Below are positions 48,406 to 57,788 of a stretch of 64,000 nucleotides of DNA, piece after piece. Positions within the stretch are counted from its first letter, which is position 1. The number at the start of each line of letters is the position of its first letter. The notes beneath the pieces are model-generated. The model was not told the DNA's origin. It saw only the letters and a program-made list of their open reading frames with translations, and did not search any database. Source of the stretch: PHAA01 sp034927445 (GTDB lineage Bacteria; Bacillota; Syntrophomonadia; Syntrophomonadales; Syntrophomonadaceae); the NCBI GenBank assembly GCA_034927445.1, contig JAYFPZ010000008.1:158956-222955 (forward strand), given 5' to 3'. Both the position numbers and the translations under genes were made by a program.

Positions 48406-49662
48406 GTGGAATTTGTCTGGTCCATACTGGTTTATATGGGGCGCGTGTTAGCGAATATGCTGACATCGCCCTCTTTTATATTAATATATTTGCTCTTGGT
48501 TGGGCTCATAACCTGGCAATACCGGCGTCTGCAGCACATGTCGGAACCGCTGCTCCGCGGACGCCGCAATATCTATTTTCGTGCCGCCCTGGTTTCATCT
48601 CTGCTGGGCTTGCTGGGCGGAATAATAGGCAGTGTTTTATTGGTATTCCTGGGGGTGAATCTGTCCGGAATTGCAGTCAGTTATTTGTGGCTGGCCGCCG
48701 TCTTGCTGATGTTGATCAAACCACGATTCCTTTGCTTTGCTTATGCGGCCGGAGTGCTTAGTGTAAGCAACCTGCTTTTCGGCTATCCGACTTTAAATAT
48801 TCCCCAGCTGATGGGACTGGTGGCTGTACTCCACCTGGTGGAGAGCCTGCTTATCCTGTTAAATGGGACTTTCAATCCCTTTCCGGTTTATATAAAAAAG
48901 GACGGTCAATTGCGGGGAGGCTTTAACCTCCAGCTATTCTGGCCTATACCCTTGGTTGCTCTGGTAAGCATGGGGTGGTTTGATATCCCGGGTGCTATCG
49001 TTGCTCCGGACTGGTGGCCGTTGCTGCAAAACTATTCGCAGTTTACCAATGACCAGGCCTATGCTCTGCTGCCGATTTTGGCAATGCTGGGTTACGGTGA
49101 AATAAGTACGACACAGGCCCCGGGCCAGGCCACTCGTCGCTCCGCCCTGCATTTATCTCTTTTCAGCCTGAGTTTGCTCCTGTTATCGGTACTGGCTTTA
49201 CATTATCCGGTAATTCTGCCGGTTCTGGCTTTGTACAGCCCGCTGGGCCATGAAATGGTAATCTGGGTGGGCATGCGTACGGAAAATCGCTCTCCCCTTT
49301 ATGTTCCGCCGGAGGAAGGGGTCATGATCCTGGATGTTCTGCCGGGAACTCTTGCCCAGCAGCAGGGTCTGCGCTCCCGGGATATAATCCTTACCGCAAA
49401 TGGAGAGTCGGTAAACCAGTATGAGGACCTGCAGGAGAAGCTGCAGAGTCGGACCGGGGAGGCGGCTTTGAAAATAAAACGGGGCAATACTGCGATATTT
49501 CGAAGAGTGCGAATTAATTTTCAGCAGGAACTGGGAATTATACCAGTTCCGGAACCGCAAGCCGGGTATTACTTAAGTGTGAGTGAAGATGGCATTTTCA
49601 GCATCGCCGCGGCGATCTGGCGCAGAATCAGAAAATATGTTCACATCCTGACCACAAAATGA
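48406..49662 (+). CDS. Polytopic membrane protein with C-terminal PDZ domain (MinJ-like)
   Basis: A 418-residue protein starting at GTG 48406 (ACGGAGGTAACAGG ribosome binding site). It has about eight membrane helices in the first 290 residues and a PDZ domain at about 300-390 (GVMILDVLPGTLAQQQGLRS, RDIILTANGESVNQYEDLQE). This layout, and its position after an S41 protease and before uvrB-uvrA, match MinJ/YvjD of Bacillus subtilis, which links DivIVA to MinD at the poles and septum. Direct homology cannot be settled by eye. Confidence 0.7.
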   Translation: MEFVWSILVYMGRVLANMLTSPSFILIYLLLVGLITWQYRRLQHMSEPLLRGRRNIYFRAALVSSLLGLLGGIIGSVLLVFLGVNLSGIAVSYLWLAAVLLMLIKPRFLCFAYAAGVLSVSNLLFGYPTLNIPQLMGLVAVLHLVESLLILLNGTFNPFPVYIKKDGQLRGGFNLQLFWPIPLVALVSMGWFDIPGAIVAPDWWPLLQNYSQFTNDQAYALLPILAMLGYGEISTTQAPGQATRRSALHLSLFSLSLLLLSVLALHYPVILPVLALYSPLGHEMVIWVGMRTENRSPLYVPPEEGVMILDVLPGTLAQQQGLRSRDIILTANGESVNQYEDLQEKLQSRTGEAALKIKRGNTAIFRRVRINFQQELGIIPVPEPQAGYYLSVSEDGIFSIAAAIWRRIRKYVHILTTK

Positions 49663-49698
49663 ATATATTAACAGAAAGCACGGGAAAGAGGTATCAGG

Positions 49699-50772
49699 GT
49701 GAACAATCGGGGAATAACTCGTTACGTTTTTGCCAGCAGTTTTACCAATCAGGGCTTTTATTCTTTTATACCCCAACTGGTAAATGGTCTGGCCCAGGTA
49801 TATATTTTGAAAGGGCCTCCAGGTTCCGGAAAATCGACATTCATCCGCATGCTGGGGGATGTTATGTCACAACAAGGCTATGATGTGGAGTTTTGGGTGT
49901 CATCCCTGGATCCGGTAATTCCTGACGGAGTGTATATACCGCAATTGGATGCGGCCGTCATCAATGGCAGTTTGCCGCAACCGATCGATCCCAAATATCC
50001 AGGAGCAAGAGAGACAATCATCAACCTGGGCGAATACTGGGATCAAACCGCGATTCAAAAACACTGCCGGGAGATTGTCGAGCAGTTCGACCAGGTAGAG
50101 AAGTTCCAAAAGCGGGCCGCCAATATCCTTAAGGAGGCCAGCTGGGCTCAAGAAGAGATCAGGAACGTTAACGCTGCGCATCTCAATATACAGCAAATAG
50201 ATAAACTCATTCATAGATTATCAGCCGAGATAATCGAAAACCACCCCGGCGAGAAGCATTATTTTGCCGGCGTGATTACCGACGACGGGCTGATGAATTA
50301 TATTGATGAACTAAGCGCCAACTGCAAGCGCAGATATATTTTCAAGGGACCGACCGGCAGTGGGAAATCCACGGTTATAAGTGCTCTGGTCAGTGAAGCC
50401 AAACAAAGGGGCTATTTTTTGGAATACTTCCACTGCGGCCTGGAGATTGATTATCTGGTAATGGTTATCATACGCAATCTCCAGCTGGCCCTGATCGAGC
50501 CGGGGGATGCCGAGATAGTCCTGAAACAGGGAGATATGGTGGTAGATATGACTCAGTATCTTGACCGCTATGATTCCGAAGAAGAGGCGATAAAGACCAG
50601 TGAGGCCTGGCGCCGTTACGAATCTCTGCTGCTGCAGGCCCAGCACGAATTGGAAAGCCTGCGCCTGTCCACCCGGGAAGTCAAGAAAATATACACGTCA
50701 GCGATGGATTTTGAGAGATTGGACCGCAAACGCCAGGAAATTGCGGAGGAGATTAGTAAACGGAAACAGTAG
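49699..50772 (+). CDS. Dual P-loop ATPase, PRK06851-like
   Basis: A 357-residue protein starting at GTG 49699 after GAGGTATCAGG. It contains two Walker A motifs in tandem: KGPPGSGKST (about 38-47) and KGPTGSGKST (about 216-225), each in a similar fold, suggesting gene duplication within the family. HYFAGVITDDGLMNYIDELS sits between. The C-terminal 50 residues are coiled coil. It matches my recollection of PRK06851-type uncharacterised ATPases of Clostridia and Bacilli. No function is established. A strong terminator follows. Confidence 0.75.
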   Translation: MNNRGITRYVFASSFTNQGFYSFIPQLVNGLAQVYILKGPPGSGKSTFIRMLGDVMSQQGYDVEFWVSSLDPVIPDGVYIPQLDAAVINGSLPQPIDPKYPGARETIINLGEYWDQTAIQKHCREIVEQFDQVEKFQKRAANILKEASWAQEEIRNVNAAHLNIQQIDKLIHRLSAEIIENHPGEKHYFAGVITDDGLMNYIDELSANCKRRYIFKGPTGSGKSTVISALVSEAKQRGYFLEYFHCGLEIDYLVMVIIRNLQLALIEPGDAEIVLKQGDMVVDMTQYLDRYDSEEEAIKTSEAWRRYESLLLQAQHELESLRLSTREVKKIYTSAMDFERLDRKRQEIAEEISKRKQ

Positions 50773-50790
50773 TCCCATCAAGCAAAGTAA

Positions 50791-50824
50791 AGCCGGGGGA
50801 GGGTCCCCCGGCTTTGCGTTTTTA
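50791..50824 (+). terminator. Terminator after the dual ATPase gene
   Basis: AGCCGGGGGA-ggg-TCCCCCGGCT followed by ttgcgttttt. Confidence 0.88.
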
Positions 50825-50843
50825 TAATAGTTTTTGCATGGTT

Positions 50844-51782
50844 CTAGGGCAGATAGTTAATGGTTAATTCCTGCATGCCCAGGATATTTATCTGGTTGCT
50901 GCCGTTGCCCAGCTTGGATTGCGCATGCACCATACTTGGACCGACGGTTGCCGGATTGTCGTTGGGCTCGCTGACCTCATGGTCAGGTTCAGACTTATTC
51001 CAGGTCAGATTACCCTGGGGTGAGGATTCCCTGTTTAGCCAGGCGTCTATAGTTGCATTCGCCCGGCCTGGCAACTGCATGGTGCAGAGCCCGGAACCAT
51101 TTATCTGCCAATTATGTTGCAGAGAGGATATATTGATATCGAGAGAACTGTCACCCGCATCGATTTCAATATCAACCTGCTGCGGAATGATCAGGGTATA
51201 GCTGCAATTGATAATTTGCTCCGAACCACGATTAGCTTGGAGGGTTATATATTCAACGTCGGCTATCTGCTGTCCGGAGAGCCGGTTAGACTGGTCAGCT
51301 GCCGCCGCTGCTTCATGCTGCGACTGAGCCCGCACCTGGAGGCTTGAATTGACGACAATACTGCTGCCCGGGGTGGTGCGTATAACCACCGGATTTCCCT
51401 TGGTGGTTAATACAATTTTCTGGATTCCCGGTTCCAGAGGTATTTCGGCGGAATTTTCAAATGCAAACATCTGGGATAATATTGAAGTGCGTGCACGTTC
51501 AATCAGACCGGTTTGACTCAAGGCCTGTAAACCAAGGCCGCTGAACACGATAAACAGGATAATTACTATACTGAAAATATCATATCTTATTTTACTGTTT
51601 TCATCCCGCTTGATTTGATTTTGCCACAGGACTTCCGCACCCAGGAATATAAAGAGCAGCGGCCACCATTTAAGGCTGAAATCGACCACCGCCAGATGAT
51701 AAAATCGATCCAGGAGAAGGCCTGCACCGGCTGCAACCAAAAGCAGGCCCATGGTCAGAGTGCCTACCCGCCAATGCCTCAT
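50844..51782 (-). CDS. Membrane protein with LiaI/LiaF-like domain
   Basis: A 312-residue protein. The N-terminal membrane region (about 8-60 and 70-88, TMGLLLVAAGAGLLLDRFYH, SLKWWPLLFIFLGAEVLWQN) is like the LiaI-LiaF transmembrane domain. The outer part (about 110-312) is beta-rich, with repeated polar strands (IEIDAGDSSLDINISSLQHN) as in the toast-rack or DUF4097-like domains of LiaF and PspC-type proteins. It is the last gene of the sigma-factor operon and overlaps its neighbour by 4 bases. It probably senses envelope stress; this is inference. Confidence 0.7.
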   Translation of the reverse strand: MRHWRVGTLTMGLLLVAAGAGLLLDRFYHLAVVDFSLKWWPLLFIFLGAEVLWQNQIKRDENSKIRYDIFSIVIILFIVFSGLGLQALSQTGLIERARTSILSQMFAFENSAEIPLEPGIQKIVLTTKGNPVVIRTTPGSSIVVNSSLQVRAQSQHEAAAAADQSNRLSGQQIADVEYITLQANRGSEQIINCSYTLIIPQQVDIEIDAGDSSLDINISSLQHNWQINGSGLCTMQLPGRANATIDAWLNRESSPQGNLTWNKSEPDHEVSEPNDNPATVGPSMVHAQSKLGNGSNQINILGMQELTINYLP

Positions 51783-52552
51783 GATATTTCCTCCGTATCT
51801 TTGACGGCTTTTTGGCCAAGCAGCAGCTTGACGCCTCCGCCGATTAAAATTAAGGAAACAATAGCGGTTTCAATATAATTACGTACATCCGCACTGAGCA
51901 GGGTTGCCAGTATGGGCGCAACCAAACGCTGCAAAACCACCAATACCCCCAGCAAGATCAAACCCCAGCCCATCCAGGCGGGATGATTTGAAAACCATTC
52001 AAACAGCGGGGATTCGTCGGGGCGCAATCCGTCAGTCTCTTCCTCCAATAGATGGTAAGCATCAAAAATACTGAAGAACCAGAGTACCGGCAGCAGGAAC
52101 ATTAATAAACTCAGATGCAGCCAGTCGGTTACAAACATAACCAGGAAAAAAACGGCCATCAATTGCGCGCCCTGCTTAAGCAAGCCGAGATACATATGAC
52201 CGGCGCCAGGTATCATCGATAAAGTAACGGCTATGACTTTGCGGTTGTTTAAAGCCGCCAGGCCTATGCCGGGATGACCATCATTCTCGCCGCTCTCCAT
52301 TAATCTTTGGTTGTCTATCAGGGCAAAAGCGTCCGCCAGAGCGACAAACCAAACAATAACCAGGGCCATGAACAAAAGGGGGCCCAGCAGGCTAAAACCG
52401 GAAATGGCACTTATAGCGGTGCCGCCGATGCATACTCCTATGAACAGAGTAAAAAATGTCAGGGCGCGGGCGGGTATTCCCAGATAAAGATGGGAAACCC
52501 CGGGGATGACTGAAAGCATAAAAACAATGAACTTACTCTTGTTCGTCACCAT
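51779..52552 (-). CDS. Polytopic membrane protein of the ECF-sigma operon
   Basis: A 257-residue protein with six or more membrane helices and an internal repeat: SVIPGVSHLYLGIPARALTF and SMIPGAGHMYLGLLKQGAQL. The repeated IPG..H.YLG signature resembles TM2-type modules. The C-terminal region (GLILLGVLVVLQRLVAPIL, VSLILIGGGVKLLLG) is again LiaF-like. It overlaps the anti-sigma gene by 7 bases and the next gene by 4, so all four are transcribed together. Its role in envelope sensing is likely but unproven. Confidence 0.65.
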   Translation of the reverse strand: MVTNKSKFIVFMLSVIPGVSHLYLGIPARALTFFTLFIGVCIGGTAISAISGFSLLGPLLFMALVIVWFVALADAFALIDNQRLMESGENDGHPGIGLAALNNRKVIAVTLSMIPGAGHMYLGLLKQGAQLMAVFFLVMFVTDWLHLSLLMFLLPVLWFFSIFDAYHLLEEETDGLRPDESPLFEWFSNHPAWMGWGLILLGVLVVLQRLVAPILATLLSADVRNYIETAIVSLILIGGGVKLLLGQKAVKDTEEIS

Positions 52553-53034
52553 ATAACCTCCTTTAAGTTTTTACTTTCCTTGGGTATCATTTCAGTCCAG
52601 TAGGACGAGGTCTCGATTAAGCGATTCGGCCAAGTGAATAAAATGCTGTCCGGTTGCCTGGCTTCAATTCCGGGTTGGTCTGACAGCGTCATAGCCCGGT
52701 CGGCCACTTTAGTAAAGAACCCTCCGCCTGCCAGCACAAGTGTGACCACCGAGGCTGCCACATAATAAGATAAAAGCCTTTTGATTTTATCCCGGCTGCG
52801 CCCATAATTCGATCGCGACCGGACCCGGTCCTGTATAAAGGTCATAGTGCTGCAGCTGAAGTCCCGGGGTATGACATTGTTAGCCGGGGGGGCCGCCAAC
52901 TCGTCAGTCAGGCGCAGAAACAGGTTTAGACAATCCTCACATTCGAGTAAATGAGTTTCCATAATTTCTGATTCAGGCCTGCTCAGTTTCCGGTTTTTTA
53001 AAGCCAGCCATTGTGATTCGACGTAATGCTTCAT
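52546..53034 (-). CDS. Anti-sigma factor with zinc-binding domain
   Basis: A 162-residue protein. ATG 53034 (MKHYVESQWLALKNRKL) is preferred over the longer frame because GGAGGA precedes it by 6 bases. The N-terminal zf-HC2/ZAS motif is METHLLECEDCLNLF, with a His and two Cys as in zinc-containing anti-sigma factors. One membrane helix (about 87-105, YYVAASVVTLVLAGGGFF) separates the cytoplasmic sigma-binding domain from an extracytoplasmic tail. It overlaps the sigma factor gene by 4 bases, the normal arrangement, and should hold that sigma factor inactive until an envelope signal arrives. Confidence 0.88.
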   Translation of the reverse strand: MKHYVESQWLALKNRKLSRPESEIMETHLLECEDCLNLFLRLTDELAAPPANNVIPRDFSCSTMTFIQDRVRSRSNYGRSRDKIKRLLSYYVAASVVTLVLAGGGFFTKVADRAMTLSDQPGIEARQPDSILFTWPNRLIETSSYWTEMIPKESKNLKEVIW

Positions 53035-53600
53035 CCCTGTTCCTCCTTCCACTGCGAGCGTATCATGTGTTTAGCCCGATAGAGCCTTGATTCAATCGTT
53101 CTGAGGCTGACTCCTTCTTCCCGGGCGATTTGCAGATAAGATTTGTTTTCAAAATAGAATTTAATGATTACTTGCGCGTATCTTGGCGGTAAACTCCGGC
53201 AGATGGTCTGAATCTGCCGGCGGTTCTCCTGTTTAATGATAAATTCATCCGGCATCATGGTATTATCCTTAACGGCGGTGATGTCTATATCACTTGGTCC
53301 CTCATTATGGCGGGCATGGCTCCGTTTCCAGTCAATGGCCTTATGGACGGTTATTTTCCCAATCCAGGCTTTAAGGTTATTGGACTGAAAGTGGGGAAGG
53401 GAGCGGTATAATTGCAAAAATACTTCCTGGGCTATATCGGGTGCTTCATTTTCGTTGACAAAATTTAAAATAATAGCAAAAACATAGCCCTGATAGTGTT
53501 TGATTATTGTCTCAAAGGCATTGGGATCGCCCCTGCGGAAAGACAATAGCCATTGTTCATCATTCCAGACCTTAACCCCCCTCCTTTCCGATACCTTCAC
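53031..53600 (-). CDS. ECF-family RNA polymerase sigma factor
   Basis: A 189-residue sigma-70 family factor with region 2 (YQGYVFAIILNFVNENEAPD, IAQEVFLQLYRSLPHFQSNN, LKAWIGKITVHKAIDWKR) and region 4 (LPPRYAQVIIKFYFENKSYL, QIAREEGVSLRTIESRLYRA). It is closest in style to SigW-type envelope-stress factors. GTG 53600 is the only upstream start in frame, but AAAGGAGGGGGG lies inside the frame after it, so the true start may be a few codons later and non-standard. It heads a four-gene operon with an anti-sigma factor and two LiaF-like membrane proteins, which suggests autoregulation. Confidence 0.88.
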   Translation of the reverse strand: MKVSERRGVKVWNDEQWLLSFRRGDPNAFETIIKHYQGYVFAIILNFVNENEAPDIAQEVFLQLYRSLPHFQSNNLKAWIGKITVHKAIDWKRSHARHNEGPSDIDITAVKDNTMMPDEFIIKQENRRQIQTICRSLPPRYAQVIIKFYFENKSYLQIAREEGVSLRTIESRLYRAKHMIRSQWKEEQG

Positions 53601-53987
53601 TTATTATAACGACTGGAAGAACTAAAACCCTGCAGGAAATTTTTTAGGGGCATAATCTATGGCCTAAACCATATACCGGCATCCATAGTTTTATCCATAA
53701 TATACATTTTATAGATTGATTACTGGTAAGAGGTGATGATTCCATGATCATTCTCCATAGCTATTATTTTTTAGAAATTCTGCTATACCGGCCCAAACCT
53801 GGAAATAACGGATTACCATTATAATTTGCCAACCCCTAATGAAGGTAATGCCCATATTTACCAGAAGGAAGGAGGGCAGCGGCGGCGAAAAGAAAAGCCA
53901 GGATAATAAGGGCAGATTGGAGGGATAGCCGAAGGAAACAGGGTAATAGTTTGCTGAAATGGTCATTGTATTTGAAAGGAGCAACAT
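53601..53987. other. Divergent intergenic region
   Basis: This region separates the sigma operon and the phosphatase gene and must hold both promoters. On the minus strand, TATAAT (rc of 53604-53609) lies just before the sigma frame. No clear self-recognised ECF promoter motif (for example tgAAACnnnn) was found by eye. A minus-strand frame from 54005 lacks a ribosome binding site and is discounted. Confidence 0.4.
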
Positions 53988-55247
53988 ATGTTTAAACCTG
54001 TACATAAGCGAATAAGCGTAATACTGTTAGTTTTGATAATGTTATTGGTTCCGGGGGCAGTTCTGGCCGCGCCCGGGACCAGCACCCCCGATCATATCAC
54101 CCTAAGCCTGGCCTCTGATCCTACGACGGCCATGACTGTGACCTGGCGTACGAATTCGAGCACCAGTGGCAGCGTAGTGCAATATGCAGTCCAAAGCGGC
54201 TCTTCCTTAAAGATGCTTTCCACTGCCGCCAAGATTAAAGGCACTGTTAGTTCCTATTCTTCCAGCCTGGGATCAATGAAAATTCATCGGGCTACATTGA
54301 GCAAACTCAAGCCCGGTACGACTTACATCTACCGGGTGGGGGACGGGACCCACTGGAGCGGCGTTTATAAATTTAAAACCGAGCCCCGCAATGATACTGA
54401 CCTTAAAGCCGTACTGTTCAGTGATACCCAGAGCGGGTCTTCCAGCAGCTATAATTACACCCCCTGGAAGACCAATCTGACCAGTGCGGTTAGCCGGGAA
54501 AAACCTGATTTTACCGTAATCAACGGTGATCTGACGGAAGTAGGCGGCAGTCAGAAACAGTGGGATGCCTGGTTTAGTGCCGTGAAGGGAACTCTGGAGA
54601 GTATACCCATGATGCCGGTGGTAGGCAACCATGACACCTATAAAACCATAAACAAGGGGGCTAAACCCACTGCCTTCAAAGCTCAATTGACCGTACCCCA
54701 AAACGGCCCGTCCAGCCTGACGGGACAGGTGTATTCATTTGATTATGGTCCGGTTCATTTTGTGGTTTTGGACAGCCAGGGCAAGGAAGAAGGTTCAAGT
54801 ATTCTGACTGCCCAGAAGCAGTGGCTGCAGAAAGATCTCAAGGCAACGACCAAGACCTGGAAAGTAGTATTTTTCCACAAACCTCCTTATCCCTTGAAGA
54901 ACAACCGGCCCAACAGCGATGTTAAGGCCGCTTTCTGCACCATTCTGGAGCAGAACCATGTAGACCTGGTGGTAAACGGCCACGACCACGCGGTCGGACA
55001 TACTTATCCCATATACAACGGAGTGAAAGCCAGCAGTACTGCCAAAGGGACTACCTATGCGTCCCTGGGGCGGGCCGGAGCCAAGTATTACGCTGATGTT
55101 TCCAAGAAGTCCTACAGTTTGAGCTTTTATAATCCCAAAGATCAGCCGGTTTACTCCCTGCTTTCCGTAAAAGGCAACAAGCTCCAGCTGATTACCAAAA
55201 AAGCCAATGGCACCGTGGTAGATTCTTTTACAATTACCAAGTCCTAG
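53988..55247 (+). CDS. Secreted purple acid phosphatase-like metallophosphoesterase
   Basis: A 419-residue exported protein with a GAAAGGAGC ribosome binding site and a signal peptide (about 1-27, LLVPGAVLAA). The N-terminal fibronectin-like purple acid phosphatase domain (about 30-125, PDHITLSLASDPTTAMTVTW) is followed by the dinuclear metal phosphatase domain (about 135-390): LFSDTQSG (first Asp), NGDLTEVGGS, VVGNHDT (Asn-His), KPPYPLKN and VNGHDHAVGHT (metal His). It should release phosphate from extracellular phosphomonoesters. A terminator shared with the convergent gene follows. Confidence 0.9.
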   Translation: MFKPVHKRISVILLVLIMLLVPGAVLAAPGTSTPDHITLSLASDPTTAMTVTWRTNSSTSGSVVQYAVQSGSSLKMLSTAAKIKGTVSSYSSSLGSMKIHRATLSKLKPGTTYIYRVGDGTHWSGVYKFKTEPRNDTDLKAVLFSDTQSGSSSSYNYTPWKTNLTSAVSREKPDFTVINGDLTEVGGSQKQWDAWFSAVKGTLESIPMMPVVGNHDTYKTINKGAKPTAFKAQLTVPQNGPSSLTGQVYSFDYGPVHFVVLDSQGKEEGSSILTAQKQWLQKDLKATTKTWKVVFFHKPPYPLKNNRPNSDVKAAFCTILEQNHVDLVVNGHDHAVGHTYPIYNGVKASSTAKGTTYASLGRAGAKYYADVSKKSYSLSFYNPKDQPVYSLLSVKGNKLQLITKKANGTVVDSFTITKS

Positions 55248-55325
55248 ATAAAAGGGACAACAGGGACGGAGCTGATTGCACCCTCTCCGGCCTCTAAACC
55301 GTCAAATACCTTATAAAATAATCAA

Positions 55326-55358
55326 GCCCAGAGGGACTGCTGTCCTTCTGGGCCTTCT
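55326..55358. terminator. Bidirectional terminator
   Basis: GCCCAGA ... TTCTGGGC with an inner GGGAC-tgct-GTCC stem, lying between the convergent phosphatase and DUF4491 genes. T-rich flanks are weak on both sides. Confidence 0.65.
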
Positions 55359-55610
55359 CTATGCCGCCCGGCGGTGCTGGTCAAACATCTCTTTGACCGA
55401 CCACAGGTTGATAAAAGAATTATAACCCCACCACATGGAACGGGTCTCATCGGGGCTAATTACGGAAAAGTAAAGACAGACAACCCCTATAATCAGAAAT
55501 GCTATCCAGGGCCAGGTACCAAACCATCTTTCCAGTTTGACTACTAAAACATGATATATACCAATGGTTGCAAAAACATAGACACCAAAAAATATCCCGA
55601 TATAGTTCAA
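55359..55610 (-). CDS. Small membrane protein, DUF4491 family
   Basis: An 83-residue protein with two to three membrane helices (GIFFGVYVFATIGIYHVLVV, WPWIAFLIIGVVCLYFSVI) and a polar C-terminus. The GIYHVLVVKLERWFGTWPW and NLWSVKEMFDQHRRAA segments match DUF4491, a family of unknown function in anaerobic bacteria. TTG 55610 is used because GGGAGCG lies 8 bases upstream. Confidence 0.75.
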   Translation of the reverse strand: MNYIGIFFGVYVFATIGIYHVLVVKLERWFGTWPWIAFLIIGVVCLYFSVISPDETRSMWWGYNSFINLWSVKEMFDQHRRAA

Positions 55611-55691
55611 AAATAATCGCTCCCTTCAGATGAGGCAAAGGTTGACAACCTCATCCCATGTCTTAATTAATATAACATTGTGGCGTTATAA

Positions 55692-55720
55692 TTGACAGCA
55701 GGGAATAGACTCCCATAAAT
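55692..55720 (+). promoter_or_regulatory. Putative uvrB promoter
   Basis: TTGACA (55692-55697) followed after 16 bases by CATAAA (55714-55719). A second -10-like TATAAT at 55751-55756 lies nearer the gene but lacks a -35. I saw no SOS box of the GAACnnnnGTTC type. Confidence 0.5.
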
Positions 55721-55796
55721 GCCTCTGTTTTAGGATTTCACAAATTATAGTATAATAACAGGATAACTTTTATTCCAGTACCATAAGGAGCAGCCA

Positions 55797-57788
55797 ATGC
55801 AAGAATTTCAATTAAAATCTGATTATGTGCCTACCGGAGACCAGCCCGAAGCCATCAGGCAGCTGGTGGAAGGGTTAAGCAAGGGATTCCGGGACCAAAC
55901 CCTGCTGGGGGTTACCGGGTCGGGCAAGACTTTTACTATGGCTCAGGTCATCCAGGCGGTGCAGCGGCCCACCTTGATCATGGCCCCCAATAAGACCCTG
56001 GCCGGACAGTTGTATTCAGAGTTCAAGCAATTTTTCCCCGATAACGCGGTTGAGTATTTTATCAGTTATTATGATTACTACCAGCCGGAAGCATATGTGC
56101 CGCAAACGGATACCTATATTGAAAAAGATTCGTCCATTAACGATGAAATAGACAAGTTTCGCCATTCAGCCACCGCCTCTCTTTTGGAGAGGCGCGACGT
56201 CATTATCATTGCCAGCGTGTCCTGTATATACGGTTTGGGGGCACCGCAGGATTATTTTGAAATGGCTGTTTCCCTGCGCCCGGGTACGGTTGTGCCCCGG
56301 GACCGGCTGCTCAAACAGTTGGTGGAAAACCATTATGAGCGCAATGAGACCACCTTTTTCCGGGGAAACTTCCGGGTCCGGGGAGATGTGGTAGAGATAT
56401 TCCCGGCCTCATCCTGGGATAAGGCCTTACGCATCGAATTATTCGGCGATGAAATCGATCGTATTATCGAGTATAAACCCATGACCGGCGAAATTATGGG
56501 CCGACAGATGCATGCCATGATATTCCCGGCTTCTCATTTCGTCACAACCCAGGATAAAATGCTGGCTGCGGCGGGAGAAATTGAAAACGAACTGGCCCTG
56601 CAGCTGGAAACGTTTAAAAAAGAAGGCAAGCTGCTGGAAGCTCAACGGATTGAACAGAGAACCCGCTACGATTTGGAGATGATCAAAGAGATCGGGTACT
56701 GCAAAGGGATAGAAAATTACTCGCGCTATATTACCGGGCGTGCCCCCGGAGAGCCGCCCTATACCCTGATAGACTTTTTCCCCCAAGATTTTCTGCTGTT
56801 CATGGATGAATCCCATATTTCCGTGCCGCAGGTGCGGGGGATGTACGCGGGGGACCGGTCCCGTAAAGAAAATCTGGTGGAATACGGATTTCGGCTGCCT
56901 TCGGCCCTGGACAACCGTCCCCTGAGGTTCTCCGAATTTGACCACAAAATAAATCAGGTTATTTATGTGAGCGCCACCCCTGGTGATTATGAGATAGAGC
57001 AAAGCAGGCAGGTGGCGGATCAGGTAATACGGCCCACCGGGCTTCTTGATCCGGAGATCGAGGTGCGTCCCACCTTGAACCAGATCGATGATTTGATGTC
57101 TGAAATCCAGGAGCGGGTGGCCCAAGGTTACCGGGTGCTGGTTACTACTCTGACCAAACGTATGTCGGAAGATTTATGTGATTATTTCGATGAGGCCGGA
57201 ATAAGAGTACGCTACATGCATTCCGATATTGAAGCACTGGAACGTATGGAAATACTAAGGGACCTGCGCAGCGGTGAATTTGACGTGCTGATTGGCATCA
57301 ACCTGCTGCGGGAAGGTCTGGATCTGCCGGAAGTGGCTCTGGTTGCCATTCTCGACGCCGACAAAGAGGGTTTTCTCCGCTCGGGGAGATCGTTGATCCA
57401 GACCGCCGGCCGAGCTGCCCGCAACGTGGAAGGGAAAGTAATAATGTATGCCGATACCATCACCCCCTCCATGCAGTTGGCCATAGATGAGACTAACCGC
57501 CGCCGGGAGAAACAAACCGCGCATAATCAGGCTCACAACATTACCCCGGAGAGCATTCGGAAGGCGGTTTATGCGTCTATTGAAGCAACGGTGGCGGAAG
57601 ATGTGGCTGATTATAACGTTTCCACCTTTGCCGGATTGAACAAGGAGGAGAGAACCCGGCTGGCTGCCGACATTGAAGCGGAGATGCACAAAGCCGCCGA
57701 AGCCCTGGAGTTTGAGAGGGCGGCCGAGCTGCGGGATATGATCCGGGAATTGAATCAACCCCCCAAGAAAAAGCGAAAAAGAAGATAG
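55797..57788 (+). CDS. uvrB: UvrABC excinuclease subunit B
   Basis: A 663-residue helicase-like subunit with AAGGAGC before ATG 55797. Walker A is GVTGSGKT (38-45); the damage-probing beta-hairpin contains YYDYYQPEAYVPQTDTYIEK. Helicase motifs include DESHI in LFMDESHISVPQVRGMY, and VTTLTKRMSEDL followed by GINLLREGLDLPEVALVAIL. The C-terminal UVR motif (EAEMHKAAEALEFERAAELR) binds UvrC. Length is normal. It verifies damage delivered by UvrA and loads UvrC. The uvrA gene follows after about 450 bases. Confidence 0.97.
   Translation: MQEFQLKSDYVPTGDQPEAIRQLVEGLSKGFRDQTLLGVTGSGKTFTMAQVIQAVQRPTLIMAPNKTLAGQLYSEFKQFFPDNAVEYFISYYDYYQPEAYVPQTDTYIEKDSSINDEIDKFRHSATASLLERRDVIIIASVSCIYGLGAPQDYFEMAVSLRPGTVVPRDRLLKQLVENHYERNETTFFRGNFRVRGDVVEIFPASSWDKALRIELFGDEIDRIIEYKPMTGEIMGRQMHAMIFPASHFVTTQDKMLAAAGEIENELALQLETFKKEGKLLEAQRIEQRTRYDLEMIKEIGYCKGIENYSRYITGRAPGEPPYTLIDFFPQDFLLFMDESHISVPQVRGMYAGDRSRKENLVEYGFRLPSALDNRPLRFSEFDHKINQVIYVSATPGDYEIEQSRQVADQVIRPTGLLDPEIEVRPTLNQIDDLMSEIQERVAQGYRVLVTTLTKRMSEDLCDYFDEAGIRVRYMHSDIEALERMEILRDLRSGEFDVLIGINLLREGLDLPEVALVAILDADKEGFLRSGRSLIQTAGRAARNVEGKVIMYADTITPSMQLAIDETNRRREKQTAHNQAHNITPESIRKAVYASIEATVAEDVADYNVSTFAGLNKEERTRLAADIEAEMHKAAEALEFERAAELRDMIRELNQPPKKKRKRR

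Noticed and set aside
53748..54005. Minus-strand frame of 85 codons with hydrophobic segments upstream of the phosphatase gene
   Set aside because: It begins inside the phosphatase gene, has no ribosome binding site and covers the region that must hold promoters.
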